From: Paenibacillus peoriae
Lineage (GTDB): Bacteria > Bacillota > Bacilli > Paenibacillales > Paenibacillaceae
DNA: 64,000 nucleotides
Direction of reading: 5' to 3'
NCBI RefSeq assembly: GCF_022531965.1
Contig: NZ_CP092831.1
Location: 4,968,501 to 5,032,500 of the forward strand
A program made the position numbers and the translations under genes. Each line of letters starts with the position of its first letter. The first letter of the stretch is position 1. Below the pieces are notes generated by a model. That model ran no database searches and was not told where the DNA came from. It saw nothing but the letters and a program-made list of their open reading frames with translations. This document shows positions 9,021 through 16,592 of this stretch, piece after piece.

Positions 9021-9215
9021 CTATTCAAGGGTCTGATCTCGTTCTGTTAACGCGTACAAAGGCACTTCCCGTTCCTCTTCCGGGTTGTTCAGCGCATAGA
9101 TCCGTGCCGTCTCACGCTGTTCATTCACATGCTGAATATAAATGGGTAGCCCATCACACAACACATTCGCCATTATGGAAGAGGACGCTATTTCTTGCGC
9201 TCTTTGAACATTCAC
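9021..9215 (-). CDS. sspH: H-type small acid-soluble spore protein
   Basis: 64 residues, the usual size of the SASP-H family. It opens with MNVQRAQEIASSS, continues with GLPIYIQHVNEQRETARIY and then NNPEEEREVPL. These are the conserved blocks of SspH proteins, minor forespore proteins found in the spore core. The start is GTG at 9215, with AGGGAGG 12 bases upstream; no in-frame ATG gives the family N-terminus. A sigma-G-like promoter lies 38 bases upstream. The gene shows that the organism forms endospores. The exact function of H-type SASPs is less clear than that of the DNA-coating alpha/beta type. Confidence 0.88.
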   Translation of the reverse strand: MNVQRAQEIASSSIMANVLCDGLPIYIQHVNEQRETARIYALNNPEEEREVPLYALTERDQTLE

Positions 9216-9252
9216 TTAGAAAAAACCTCCCTTGCTAAGTAGAGTTCCCCTT

Positions 9253-9282
9253 TACTATGCACGAGGTAAATATTTGTTATGC
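9253..9282 (-). promoter_or_regulatory. Candidate sigma-G promoter of sspH
   Basis: Minus strand: GCATA (9278-9282), then exactly 18 bases, then CATAGTA (9253-9259). This fits the forespore sigma-G consensus (GHATR, 18 bases, CATNNTA) at every defined position and stands in the right place for sspH. Confidence 0.75.
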
Positions 9283-9413
9283 ACATTCATGCCAACATGT
9301 TTTTTTATGATCTTGAAAGGATATCATTTGAAAAAATAAATATTATTGTTATTATGGATTGAGAGATTCAGTGAAAACTGCAATCTTAATTGTAGAGAAA
9401 GGAGTAATGATGA

Positions 9414-10601
9414 ATGTTAAACATATTAATGGTTAACTTTCCGGCAGAAGGACATGTGAACCCTACGATTGGGATGACGCAAGCCTTTGCAGCACGAGGG
9501 GACCAAGTACATTACATTACAACTGAGAAATACAAGGACAGACTCGAAGCAGTTGGAGCGAAGGTTCACCTGCATTCTGATCTGGTCAGGACCGCTTCTA
9601 TTGATTCCAATACTCCGGATGGGTTGAGTGCATTTATGAAAATTCATATTCAGACTTCGCTGGACATATTAGCAATTACTCAGCAACTGTCTAAAAGCAT
9701 TGATTTTGACTTTGTATTCTATGATAGATTCGGAGCTGGCGAGTTAGTTAGAGACTATTTGAAAATCCCTGGTATTGCTTCCTCCCCATCTTTTCTGATT
9801 TCACAGAATCGGATGGCTACCAATCTCTTTCGCTTTAATGAAAAGGAGCCGTTTCAACTTGATGAACATGCCACGACCTCACTGCAGCTCATGAAAGAAA
9901 GGTTCGGTGTTGCTCCCGAAAATATGGTTCAATTTATGAGCAATACAGGGGCTTTGAATGTTGTATATACCAGTCGATATTTCCAACCAGACGGTGAACA
10001 GTATGGTGACGAGAATCTCTTTATTGGTCCCAGCTTTCCAGAACGTAAAGGGGAAAATTCATTTCCACTGGACAGACTAGAGGATAAAAAGGTTTTGTAT
10101 ATTTCGATGGGAACTGTTCTGGACCATACTGAAGACTTTTTTAACACCTGTATTGAAGCTTTTTCCGATTTTGAAGGTATCGTCGTGATTGCAGCTGGCG
10201 AGAAAGCTGACTTTACGAAAATCAATCCGGCGCCAGAGCACTTTATCATCTCGCCCTATGTTCCCCAATTGGAGGTATTACGTCATTCAGATGTGTTTAT
10301 TACTCATGGTGGAATGAATAGTGTAAATGAAGGAATTCACTTTAACGTACCCTTGGTTGTACTGCCGCAGGACAAGGATCAGCCCATGGTCGCGCAGCGG
10401 TTAACAGAACTTCAAGCTGGCTATCGCATAACCAAAGACCACATCAATGTACAATCGTTAAGAGATGCCGTACATGAGGTACTGTCGAACGCAACGTATA
10501 AAGAGGGCGTACAAAAAATAAATGATAGCTTCCAGCAATCTGGCGGTACAGAAGAAGCCCTCGCAAAAATTGATGCCTATCTTCAAAATAAGCTTGTGTA
10601 A
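9414..10601 (+). CDS. MGT-type glycosyltransferase (GT1 family, YjiC/YojK-like)
   Basis: 395 residues with the two-domain GT-B layout. The N-terminal acceptor half begins MLNILMVNFPAEGHVNPTIG, with the conserved His of GT1 enzymes in EGHVNP. The C-terminal UDP-sugar half has VLYISMGTV and the donor-binding signature near 300-330 (THGGMNSVNEG, then VPLVVLPQDKDQPMVA). Family members move glucose from UDP-glucose to macrolides, flavonoids or other hydroxyl compounds; the substrate cannot be read from sequence. The ATG at 9414 has AAAGGAG 9 bases upstream. It stands alone between two minus-strand operons. A link to resistance or to decoration of a natural product is possible but unsupported. Confidence 0.9.
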   Translation: MLNILMVNFPAEGHVNPTIGMTQAFAARGDQVHYITTEKYKDRLEAVGAKVHLHSDLVRTASIDSNTPDGLSAFMKIHIQTSLDILAITQQLSKSIDFDFVFYDRFGAGELVRDYLKIPGIASSPSFLISQNRMATNLFRFNEKEPFQLDEHATTSLQLMKERFGVAPENMVQFMSNTGALNVVYTSRYFQPDGEQYGDENLFIGPSFPERKGENSFPLDRLEDKKVLYISMGTVLDHTEDFFNTCIEAFSDFEGIVVIAAGEKADFTKINPAPEHFIISPYVPQLEVLRHSDVFITHGGMNSVNEGIHFNVPLVVLPQDKDQPMVAQRLTELQAGYRITKDHINVQSLRDAVHEVLSNATYKEGVQKINDSFQQSGGTEEALAKIDAYLQNKLV

Positions 10602-10622
10602 ATCACACGATTACAATTCTAC

Positions 10623-10664
10623 AAAAAAACAGGAGCCCTGACCATCAAGGGTCGGGTTCCTGTT
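10623..10664. terminator. Bidirectional terminator between the glycosyltransferase and GH32 genes
   Basis: A hairpin with stem AACAGGA, CCC and GACC pairing with GGTC, GGG and TCCTGTT (with small mismatches) sits in the gap where two genes converge. Seven A precede it and TTT follows it, so it can serve both strands. Confidence 0.75.
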
Positions 10665-10676
10665 TATCATGCATTT

Positions 10677-12092
10677 CTATGTGGAGATATCCCACTTCTG
10701 AAACGAAGCCATCGTACACTTTCCGCTCGTGAACGCTCGAATGCCTGTAGATTCTGCTCCCGGATACACTCTTCCTGTGAGGACGTATTCACCGTCGCCG
10801 ATGAATATTTCCACCGAGCTTTTATCGACAAAAATCCGAAGCTCCAGACGGCCCTCGTTTAAGTTTAAAGGCACTCTTCTCTCTCCGCCCGGGCCTATAC
10901 CTGCACGCTCACGGTTAAAACGGAACAGACCGTCATCGGGACGATACGAGAGTACAGTCTCCTCTTCGTCGCCCACTCGCAGCTTCAAGCCGAATTCATT
11001 GGTGTTACTGGCTTCGAACTCAAATACCGCCTTCAGTTCGTAGCTATCTCCGAACGTTTCCATGATCTGCTCGCCTGTCAGCAAGATATCCCGCTGTTCG
11101 AACAGATTGGATCGGTAATTTTCCACCTCTTCAAGCGGACGGAACAGCAATCTGTCGTGGTCGATAACCGCTTCCCGCGGAAGACTCATTGCACCCGCCC
11201 AATGGTGCCCTTGCTGGGTCGGCATCTCCGACTCCCACATATCCATCCATCCGATGACGATTCGCCGCCCTTTATCATCCAAGGTTGACTGCGGGGCATA
11301 GAAATCGAATCCGTGATCTACCTGAGCATACCGCTCTGCCGTAAATGTTCCAGCCTCCGCATTGAAATCACCTATACCGTACATGGTGGAATGCAGATTG
11401 CGGTATGCTTCTCCCTGAGGGGGCATGCGCTGTGGAGACAGCATAAATACGTGCCGACCGCCAAGCGGGAACAAATCCGGACACTCCCAATTATCGCCGA
11501 AACGTCCGTCACTCACGGCTAGTACATTGACATACGTCCAGCTTTTCAGGTCTTCAGAACGATAAAGCAGTACAAGTCCGTTCCCTTGGGCATCATTAGA
11601 ACCAAGAACGGCGTAATATTGATCTTCGTGCCTGAACACCTTAGGGTCACGGAAGTCTTTACGGCTGATCGTGTCCGGTACGGCGTCATAACCGATGACC
11701 GGATTGCCCTCCCACTTTTCGAATGTCACCCCGTCCTCCGATACTGCAATCCCTTGTGACTGCTTGTAATCCTGATCCTTGTCAGGCCCGGTTACAACAT
11801 GTCCGGTATACATCAGGACAAGCTTCCCGTCCTGCTCTATCGCACTGCCAGAGAAGCAGCCATCCTGGTCGAACTCGCCGTCCGGTGCCAAAGCGACCGG
11901 TAGATAATCCCACTTCATAAGATCGCGGCTGACTGCATGTCCCCAGTGCATCGGTCCCCATACTGATTTATACGGGTAATGTTGATAGAACAAGTGATAC
12001 TGCCCGTTATATTGAATGAAGCCGTTCGGATCATTCATCCAGCCGAATTCAGCCATTAAATGGTAGTTCAGCCGATAATCCGGCCGAAGCAT
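10677..12092 (-). CDS. GH32 beta-fructofuranosidase (sucrose/fructan hydrolase)
   Basis: 471 residues from the ATG at 12092. The five-bladed propeller carries WMNDPNG with the nucleophile Asp21, then DQDGCFSGSA, RDPKVF and NWECPDLF with the acid/base Glu. A C-terminal beta-sandwich covers about 330-471, with SSVEIFIGDGEYVLT. Such enzymes cleave sucrose, sucrose phosphate or small fructans. There is no signal peptide, so it acts in the cytoplasm on sugar imported by the ABC system upstream. The same frame stays open upstream (12093-12150) and encodes a typical GH32 lead-in (YTRERADQFI) but lacks a usual start codon. The real N-terminus therefore seems to be lost to a frameshift. It is the last gene of the operon. 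Confidence 0.9.
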   Translation of the reverse strand: MLRPDYRLNYHLMAEFGWMNDPNGFIQYNGQYHLFYQHYPYKSVWGPMHWGHAVSRDLMKWDYLPVALAPDGEFDQDGCFSGSAIEQDGKLVLMYTGHVVTGPDKDQDYKQSQGIAVSEDGVTFEKWEGNPVIGYDAVPDTISRKDFRDPKVFRHEDQYYAVLGSNDAQGNGLVLLYRSEDLKSWTYVNVLAVSDGRFGDNWECPDLFPLGGRHVFMLSPQRMPPQGEAYRNLHSTMYGIGDFNAEAGTFTAERYAQVDHGFDFYAPQSTLDDKGRRIVIGWMDMWESEMPTQQGHHWAGAMSLPREAVIDHDRLLFRPLEEVENYRSNLFEQRDILLTGEQIMETFGDSYELKAVFEFEASNTNEFGLKLRVGDEEETVLSYRPDDGLFRFNRERAGIGPGGERRVPLNLNEGRLELRIFVDKSSVEIFIGDGEYVLTGRVYPGAESTGIRAFTSGKCTMASFQKWDIST

Positions 12093-12175
12093 ATGCTTCG
12101 ATTGGGAAATAAATTGATCTGCACGCTCTCTCGTATACGTTCTAGTCTGTTTGATAAGGCATCCTACTCCTACAA

Positions 12176-13003
12176 TTATTTAATCGAACCTTGCATAACA
12201 CCCTGAATAATATACTTCTGGGCGAACAGATAGATGATAATGATCGGAAATATCGTCAGTACCAAACTTGCCATCAATGGACCATAATCCACTGTATAGG
12301 TTCCATAAAAGTTATACGTGGACAACGGAAGTGTCCTTTGCTCCGGATCGACCAGAATGAGGGAAGGCAGCAGAAAATCATTCCAGATCCACAGCACATT
12401 GAGAATGGAAATGGTGGCAGTCGTGGGCATCAGTACCGGAAACACGATCCGGAAGAATGTTTGAACCCGCGTGCAGCCGTCAATTAGCGCCGCTTCCTCC
12501 AGTTCTTTTGGAATACTCTTTACGAAACCATGATAAATGAAGACGGCCAGCGAGCTACCAAAACCGATATACATATAAATCAGCGACCACTTACTGTTCA
12601 GCAGATCAAGTGACCCGTAGATTTTCACCAATGGAATCATGATAGCCTGGAATGGAATGATCATGGATGCAACCATCAGCATAAATGTATATTGGTTGAA
12701 CTTGGTGTTGTTTCTGACAAAATAATGAGCCGTCATCGCCGCAAACAGCGATATAAACAGAACGCTTAACACCGTTATGACCAATGAGTTGGTGAAGGCA
12801 GCGATGTAATTCATTTTATCAAATGCATTCATATAATTGACCATACTGAAGCTCTCTGGAAGCGATAACGGATTTGAGGTGATGGCCATGTTTTCTTTGA
12901 ACGAATTGATCAGCAGAAAGACGAACGGTACGATGAACAATATGAGTATGACTGTCAGCACAATGAATTTGATTACGGAGGAAGCAACTCTTTTTCTTGT
13001 CAT
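12176..13003 (-). CDS. Sugar ABC transporter permease, MalG type
   Basis: 275 residues with six predicted membrane helices. The permease EAA motif, EEAALIDGCTRVQTFFRIVFP near 180-200, contacts the ATPase. The length and the C-terminal GVMQGSIK ending fit the second permease of CUT1-type carbohydrate importers. It starts 1 base inside the stop of the preceding permease gene (TAATG), so the two are coupled. The next gene encodes a GH32 fructosidase, so a fructose-containing oligosaccharide is the likely cargo. No ATPase gene lies in the operon; such systems often share an MsmK-type ATPase encoded elsewhere. Confidence 0.9.
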   Translation of the reverse strand: MTRKRVASSVIKFIVLTVILILFIVPFVFLLINSFKENMAITSNPLSLPESFSMVNYMNAFDKMNYIAAFTNSLVITVLSVLFISLFAAMTAHYFVRNNTKFNQYTFMLMVASMIIPFQAIMIPLVKIYGSLDLLNSKWSLIYMYIGFGSSLAVFIYHGFVKSIPKELEEAALIDGCTRVQTFFRIVFPVLMPTTATISILNVLWIWNDFLLPSLILVDPEQRTLPLSTYNFYGTYTVDYGPLMASLVLTIFPIIIIYLFAQKYIIQGVMQGSIK

Positions 13004-13887
13004 TACGCCTCCACCTCCAACTTCTTACTAAAATAAACCTGAAGCAGAGTGATGAGAGCAACCATCAGGAACAACACGAATGCTTCTGCTTGCCCCACAC
13101 CATAATCACGGGAAAGGAATGCCTTTTCATACACATGCATCGACACCATTTGAGTACTGCTGAACGGCCCACCTTTCGTGAGCGCAAGGTTCACGTCATA
13201 GACCATAAATCCGCGTTGCAGGGACAAAAATATACATACGATGAAAGAAGGAACCATCAAGGGCAATACCATTTTCCGCAGTCTGGTCCAGCTGTTTGCC
13301 CCATCAATGCTTGCGGCCTCCATAATATCATTCGGCACACCCGTCAATCCCGCGATGTAAATGACCATCATGTAACCCGCGTTCTGCCACACCGTTACAA
13401 TCACGAGTGCCCAGAACGCTTTGTCGGGATCAGCCAGCCAAGTCGTGCTGAGCGACTGTATACTGGCATGTTGTCCCAAATAGACAAGCACGTTGTTGAA
13501 TATAAACTGCCAGATAAAACCGAGTACAATGCCCCCGACAAGGTTGGGCAGGAAAAATCCTGCCCGGAAAATACTCTGCCCTTTTAACCCTTTAGTCAGC
13601 ACATAAGCCAGCATAAAAGCGATCACATTGATAAGAACAACGGTATAAAACACATACTTGAGCGTCAAGCCGAATGACTTCCAAAACTCGATATCTCTAA
13701 AAACAGCCAGATAGTTTTGGATGCCTACCAGCGATAGTGTGGTGGAAATACCATCCCAGTTTGTGAACGTCAGATAGATGCCATACAAAAATGGAATAAT
13801 CATTACCGTTATGAAGGCAAACAAGGTTGGGCCCGTAAACAGTAGCCGCGTCCGCAGCCGGTTCCATACTCCTTTTTCCGTAATCAT
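13003..13887 (-). CDS. Sugar ABC transporter permease, MalF type
   Basis: 294 residues with six predicted membrane helices and the EAA loop at about 195-215 (NDIMEAASIDGANSWTRL, then KMVLPLMVP). It pairs with the MalG-type permease whose gene overlaps its stop. The N-terminus (LRTRLLFTGPTLFAFITV) is typical of the first CUT1 permease. It lies 59 bases after the binding-protein gene in the same operon. The substrate is inferred from the neighbouring fructosidase. Confidence 0.9.
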   Translation of the reverse strand: MITEKGVWNRLRTRLLFTGPTLFAFITVMIIPFLYGIYLTFTNWDGISTTLSLVGIQNYLAVFRDIEFWKSFGLTLKYVFYTVVLINVIAFMLAYVLTKGLKGQSIFRAGFFLPNLVGGIVLGFIWQFIFNNVLVYLGQHASIQSLSTTWLADPDKAFWALVIVTVWQNAGYMMVIYIAGLTGVPNDIMEAASIDGANSWTRLRKMVLPLMVPSFIVCIFLSLQRGFMVYDVNLALTKGGPFSSTQMVSMHVYEKAFLSRDYGVGQAEAFVLFLMVALITLLQVYFSKKLEVEA

Positions 13888-13946
13888 GATGATCCCTTCC
13901 TTTGTTTCGGGTTTCTCTCTCTATTCCAGGTAATTTGAAAACAACC

Positions 13947-15281
13947 TTATTTAACGGTTTTCCAGTAGTTTTCGATTTCTTTAACCAGTGTTGCACGATC
14001 TCCCTGTTTCGCCAGATACTTTTGCATGGAAGATCCTGTCTTAGACCAGTGGTCCGCAGGCAGCATGCTCATCGACTGCTCTGACTTGCCTTTTGCAATA
14101 TAATCCTGGATGGACTTGCCAAGCGGGTCGGCCGCAGGCAGTGTAATATTTTTGAACGCCGGGATAATGTTCGCTTGGTTCACGAGGAAATCCTGGCCTT
14201 TCTCATCATATACGATCCAGTTCAGGAACTTCTTCGCCGCATCTTGCTGTTCCGGAGTAGTCTTCTCCTTGTCAATAACAATGCGCTTGGATACAGCGGA
14301 CGAAATCTCCTGATTGCCGTAGTCATCGGCATTGTTACTGATGGGTACAGGCAAGAAACCATATTCTTTGTTAGCCGTATCAAAACTGTTGATTTGCGGC
14401 CATGCCCAGTTGCCCATGAACCAAATGCCAACTTCACCTTTGCCGAGCAGCTCCGGTCCGCGTTCATAAGCTCCTGCTAGCGGAGAAGCCTGATCGATGT
14501 TGTATTTCATCATGAGGTCGAATGTATCCATAAGTCCGTTAAATACAGGATTATTAGCCAAGCTAGCCTGGCCCGTTTTTAGTGACGCCATGAATTTGTC
14601 CACTTCAGCCATGTCTTTGTTCTGGCCTGCATAAGCAAGAGGCAAATAATGAGCGCCCAGAGACCAGTCCATTGGTGAAATCACCAATGCTTTCTTACCA
14701 GATGCCTCAATTTGCTGAAACAGTTTTTCAAGGTCATTTCGGGTTTTAATTGTGGTAGGATCAAAGCTTCCGCCTACCGCTTTATCTACAACGGCTTTGT
14801 TGTAAATGAATCCGTAGCCTTCAACAGCCAGCGGAAACGCGTAATTTTTGCCGTCAACCGTCGTAGCTGTGGTAGCGTTTTCAACTGTGTCCTTATTCCA
14901 CTTTTCTCCGCTCAGATCGAGGATACGGTCCTTGAACTTCTCCACATCACCTGTATCTAGCATGATCATGGTCGGCGGGTTTCCGGATGCGTACAAAGCG
15001 GAGGCACGCTCAAAAGGCGACCCACCAGTCGGAACCGGCTGGATTTCAACAGTAATACCCGGATTGTCTTTCTGGAAGGCCTTAGCGGCTTCCTCCAGCT
15101 GTGGAAGGATTTCGCCTTTGGAGTTCAAAAGCGTAATCTTCACATTTTTTGAATCCCCTGATCCCCCTCCAGAAGCCGAATTACCTTCTCCACCGGAGCC
15201 ACCACATGCAGACACCACCATAACTAAAAGAAGCAGCATTACCATCCATTGAACTCTTTTGAATTTACTCACTGTTGTCAT
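13947..15281 (-). CDS. Sugar ABC transporter solute-binding lipoprotein
   Basis: 444 residues, extracellular solute-binding protein family 1. The signal peptide ends in the lipobox VSAC with lipidated Cys26, followed by a Gly/Ser-rich tether. The mature part opens with VKITLLNSKGEI and contains GYGFIYNKAVVD near 165 and GIWFMGNWAWPQ near 290, both typical of CUT1 binding proteins that hand oligosaccharides to the permease pair. It is the first gene of the sugar operon. About 50 bases upstream is the best sigma-A-like promoter of the window, with an operator-like palindrome over its -35 box. Confidence 0.92.
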   Translation of the reverse strand: MTTVSKFKRVQWMVMLLLLVMVVSACGGSGGEGNSASGGGSGDSKNVKITLLNSKGEILPQLEEAAKAFQKDNPGITVEIQPVPTGGSPFERASALYASGNPPTMIMLDTGDVEKFKDRILDLSGEKWNKDTVENATTATTVDGKNYAFPLAVEGYGFIYNKAVVDKAVGGSFDPTTIKTRNDLEKLFQQIEASGKKALVISPMDWSLGAHYLPLAYAGQNKDMAEVDKFMASLKTGQASLANNPVFNGLMDTFDLMMKYNIDQASPLAGAYERGPELLGKGEVGIWFMGNWAWPQINSFDTANKEYGFLPVPISNNADDYGNQEISSAVSKRIVIDKEKTTPEQQDAAKKFLNWIVYDEKGQDFLVNQANIIPAFKNITLPAADPLGKSIQDYIAKGKSEQSMSMLPADHWSKTGSSMQKYLAKQGDRATLVKEIENYWKTVK

Positions 15282-15313
15282 CCCCTTATTTATATAATGG
15301 CTCTGAACACTTA

Positions 15314-15329
15314 AATAAAACGCTTACAA
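15314..15329 (-). promoter_or_regulatory. cre-like CcpA site of the sugar operon
   Basis: Minus strand TTGTAAGCGTTTTATT matches the cre consensus WTGNNARCGNWWWCAW at all but two defined positions (CA read as AT near the end). It lies just after the -10 box, where CcpA binding would block transcription when a preferred carbon source is present. A second cre-like site with the same deviation lies before the lichenase gene. Confidence 0.6.
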
Positions 15330-15333
15330 ACGG

Positions 15334-15363
15334 ATTATATGTCAAAGGTTTAACTTGTGTCAA
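15334..15363 (-). promoter_or_regulatory. Sigma-A promoter of the sugar operon
   Basis: Perfect TTGACA (15358-15363) and perfect TATAAT (15334-15339) on the minus strand with an 18-base spacer, about 50 bases before the binding-protein ATG. Confidence 0.8.
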
Positions 15364-15373
15364 TCGTTTGACA
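15358..15373. promoter_or_regulatory. Operator-like palindrome over the -35 box
   Basis: TGTCAATCGTTTGACA is a 6-4-6 palindrome (TGTCAA / TTGACA) that includes the -35 hexamer. A poorer copy (TGTCAAAGGTTTAA) starts at 15340, 18 bases away. The neighbouring LacI-family gene, transcribed toward the same operon from just upstream, is the obvious candidate binder. That assignment is inferred from position and symmetry. Confidence 0.6.
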
Positions 15374-15392
15374 TGTTATTCCCTTAACATGT

Positions 15393-15435
15393 ACTAAAAA
15401 AAATCTGTTCCCCTTGTTAGAGGAACAGATTTTCA
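15393..15435 (-). terminator. Rho-independent terminator of the lacI-like gene
   Basis: Stem AATCTGTTCC pairs with GGAACAGATT, and a run of T follows on the minus strand (plus-strand A run before 15403). It stands directly after the stop of the LacI-family gene and separates it from the sugar operon promoter. Confidence 0.85.
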
Positions 15436-15436
15436 T

Positions 15437-16414
15437 TCAGGTCGTTGCACGCTCAATTAGTTCAACAGGCAACAGATTGACAGGTTGTACCTGCTCCCCC
15501 TCCGCCTGCCTGCGGATCAGCTCGACCGCCAGTCTGCCGATGTCTGCAATCGGCTGTCTTACCGATGTAAGTTCCGGCGTCAGCCAGGAAGCAACACTTA
15601 CATCATCGAAGCCTACAATACGCACATTCTCTGGCACATGCCTTCCAGCGCGAATATATTCCTTCAGCGCGAAAGCAGCAATAATATCACTTGTTGCGAA
15701 CACCCCATCCACATCCGGATGTTCATGAACGAGTTTTGAAATGATCCGCTCGTACTCCTTCTGGTCGAACACATTCAAGTCCGTTTGAACAATCACATGC
15801 TGGACATTATGCTTACCCACCACATCCCGGAATGCCTTGGTTCGTTCATTGGACAGCATGTTCAGCTCCAGATTTCCGCAGATATGGGCAATTTTCCGGC
15901 AGCCTTTGCGAATGAGCAGCTCCGTAGCCAGTTCGCCTCCGCGATAATTATCCGAGGATATGTAAGGAATATACGGGTCAATCTGCCTATCAAACGTCAC
16001 GATCGGTGAATTCAAATGTCGGTACTCTTCTACTTCTAATGTATGGCTACCCATAATGATGCCATCCACCCGATTCCGCTTCAACATATCAATATACACT
16101 TTCTCTTTCACGGGATCCATATGTGAATTGCACAGCAGGACCTTGCAGCCATACTGATAGGCGAAATACTCAACCTGATTGGCAAGCTCACTGAAGAAAG
16201 GATGCGAGACATTGGGAATAATAAGGCCAATAATATTGGACTGCTTACGTAGCAGAGATCGTGCTATTTCATTGGGTTGATAATTAAGTTCCTCCATTGC
16301 GTCGAACACTTTTTTGCGTGTAGTTTCGCTGATATATCCCCGGTTATTCATTACACGGGATACGGTAGTGACCGACACGCCCGCTTTTAATGCTACATCA
16401 TGAATTGTCGCCAT
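15437..16414 (-). CDS. LacI-family transcriptional regulator of the sugar operon
   Basis: 325 residues, the typical length. The N-terminal DNA-binding part reads TIHDVALKAGVSVTTVSRVM, followed by hinge-helix residues NEIARSLLRKQSNIIGLI. The effector domain has the periplasmic-binding-protein fold with DGIIMGS, GVFATSDIIA and IVGFDDVSVA. It probably represses the operon just downstream until a sugar binds. The 15300-15400 region holds a matching palindrome at the promoter. It has its own terminator, so it is transcribed separately. The inducer, presumably sucrose or a fructo-oligosaccharide, is inferred from the genes it neighbours. Confidence 0.9.
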   Translation of the reverse strand: MATIHDVALKAGVSVTTVSRVMNNRGYISETTRKKVFDAMEELNYQPNEIARSLLRKQSNIIGLIIPNVSHPFFSELANQVEYFAYQYGCKVLLCNSHMDPVKEKVYIDMLKRNRVDGIIMGSHTLEVEEYRHLNSPIVTFDRQIDPYIPYISSDNYRGGELATELLIRKGCRKIAHICGNLELNMLSNERTKAFRDVVGKHNVQHVIVQTDLNVFDQKEYERIISKLVHEHPDVDGVFATSDIIAAFALKEYIRAGRHVPENVRIVGFDDVSVASWLTPELTSVRQPIADIGRLAVELIRRQAEGEQVQPVNLLPVELIERATT

Positions 16415-16535
16415 ATTAACCTCTTCCCGTACAAAATAAATACATACAAACTATACTCTCTCCCCATCATTTCAACAACTTTACATAACGGAAGGCCTCA
16501 TAATGGCCGTCAATCTTGCACTAGTCATTTCTATA

Positions 16536-16573
16536 AGATAATACGACAGCCTATCCAATTGGAAAGGCTGTCG
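16536..16573 (-). terminator. Terminator of the GH5 glucanase gene
   Basis: A perfect 9-bp stem (CGACAGCCT at 16544-16552, AGGCTGTCG at 16565-16573) lies 20 bases past the GH5 stop. The tail on the minus strand (TATTATCTTAT) is T-rich but interrupted, so termination may be partial. Confidence 0.65.
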
Positions 16574-16592
16574 GTAGCTGAAAGTATTAACA

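Noticed and set aside
9414..10601. Glycosyltransferase as a polymyxin tailoring enzyme
   Set aside because: Polymyxins are not known to be glycosylated, and the gene is 10 kb away on the other strand with unrelated loci between.
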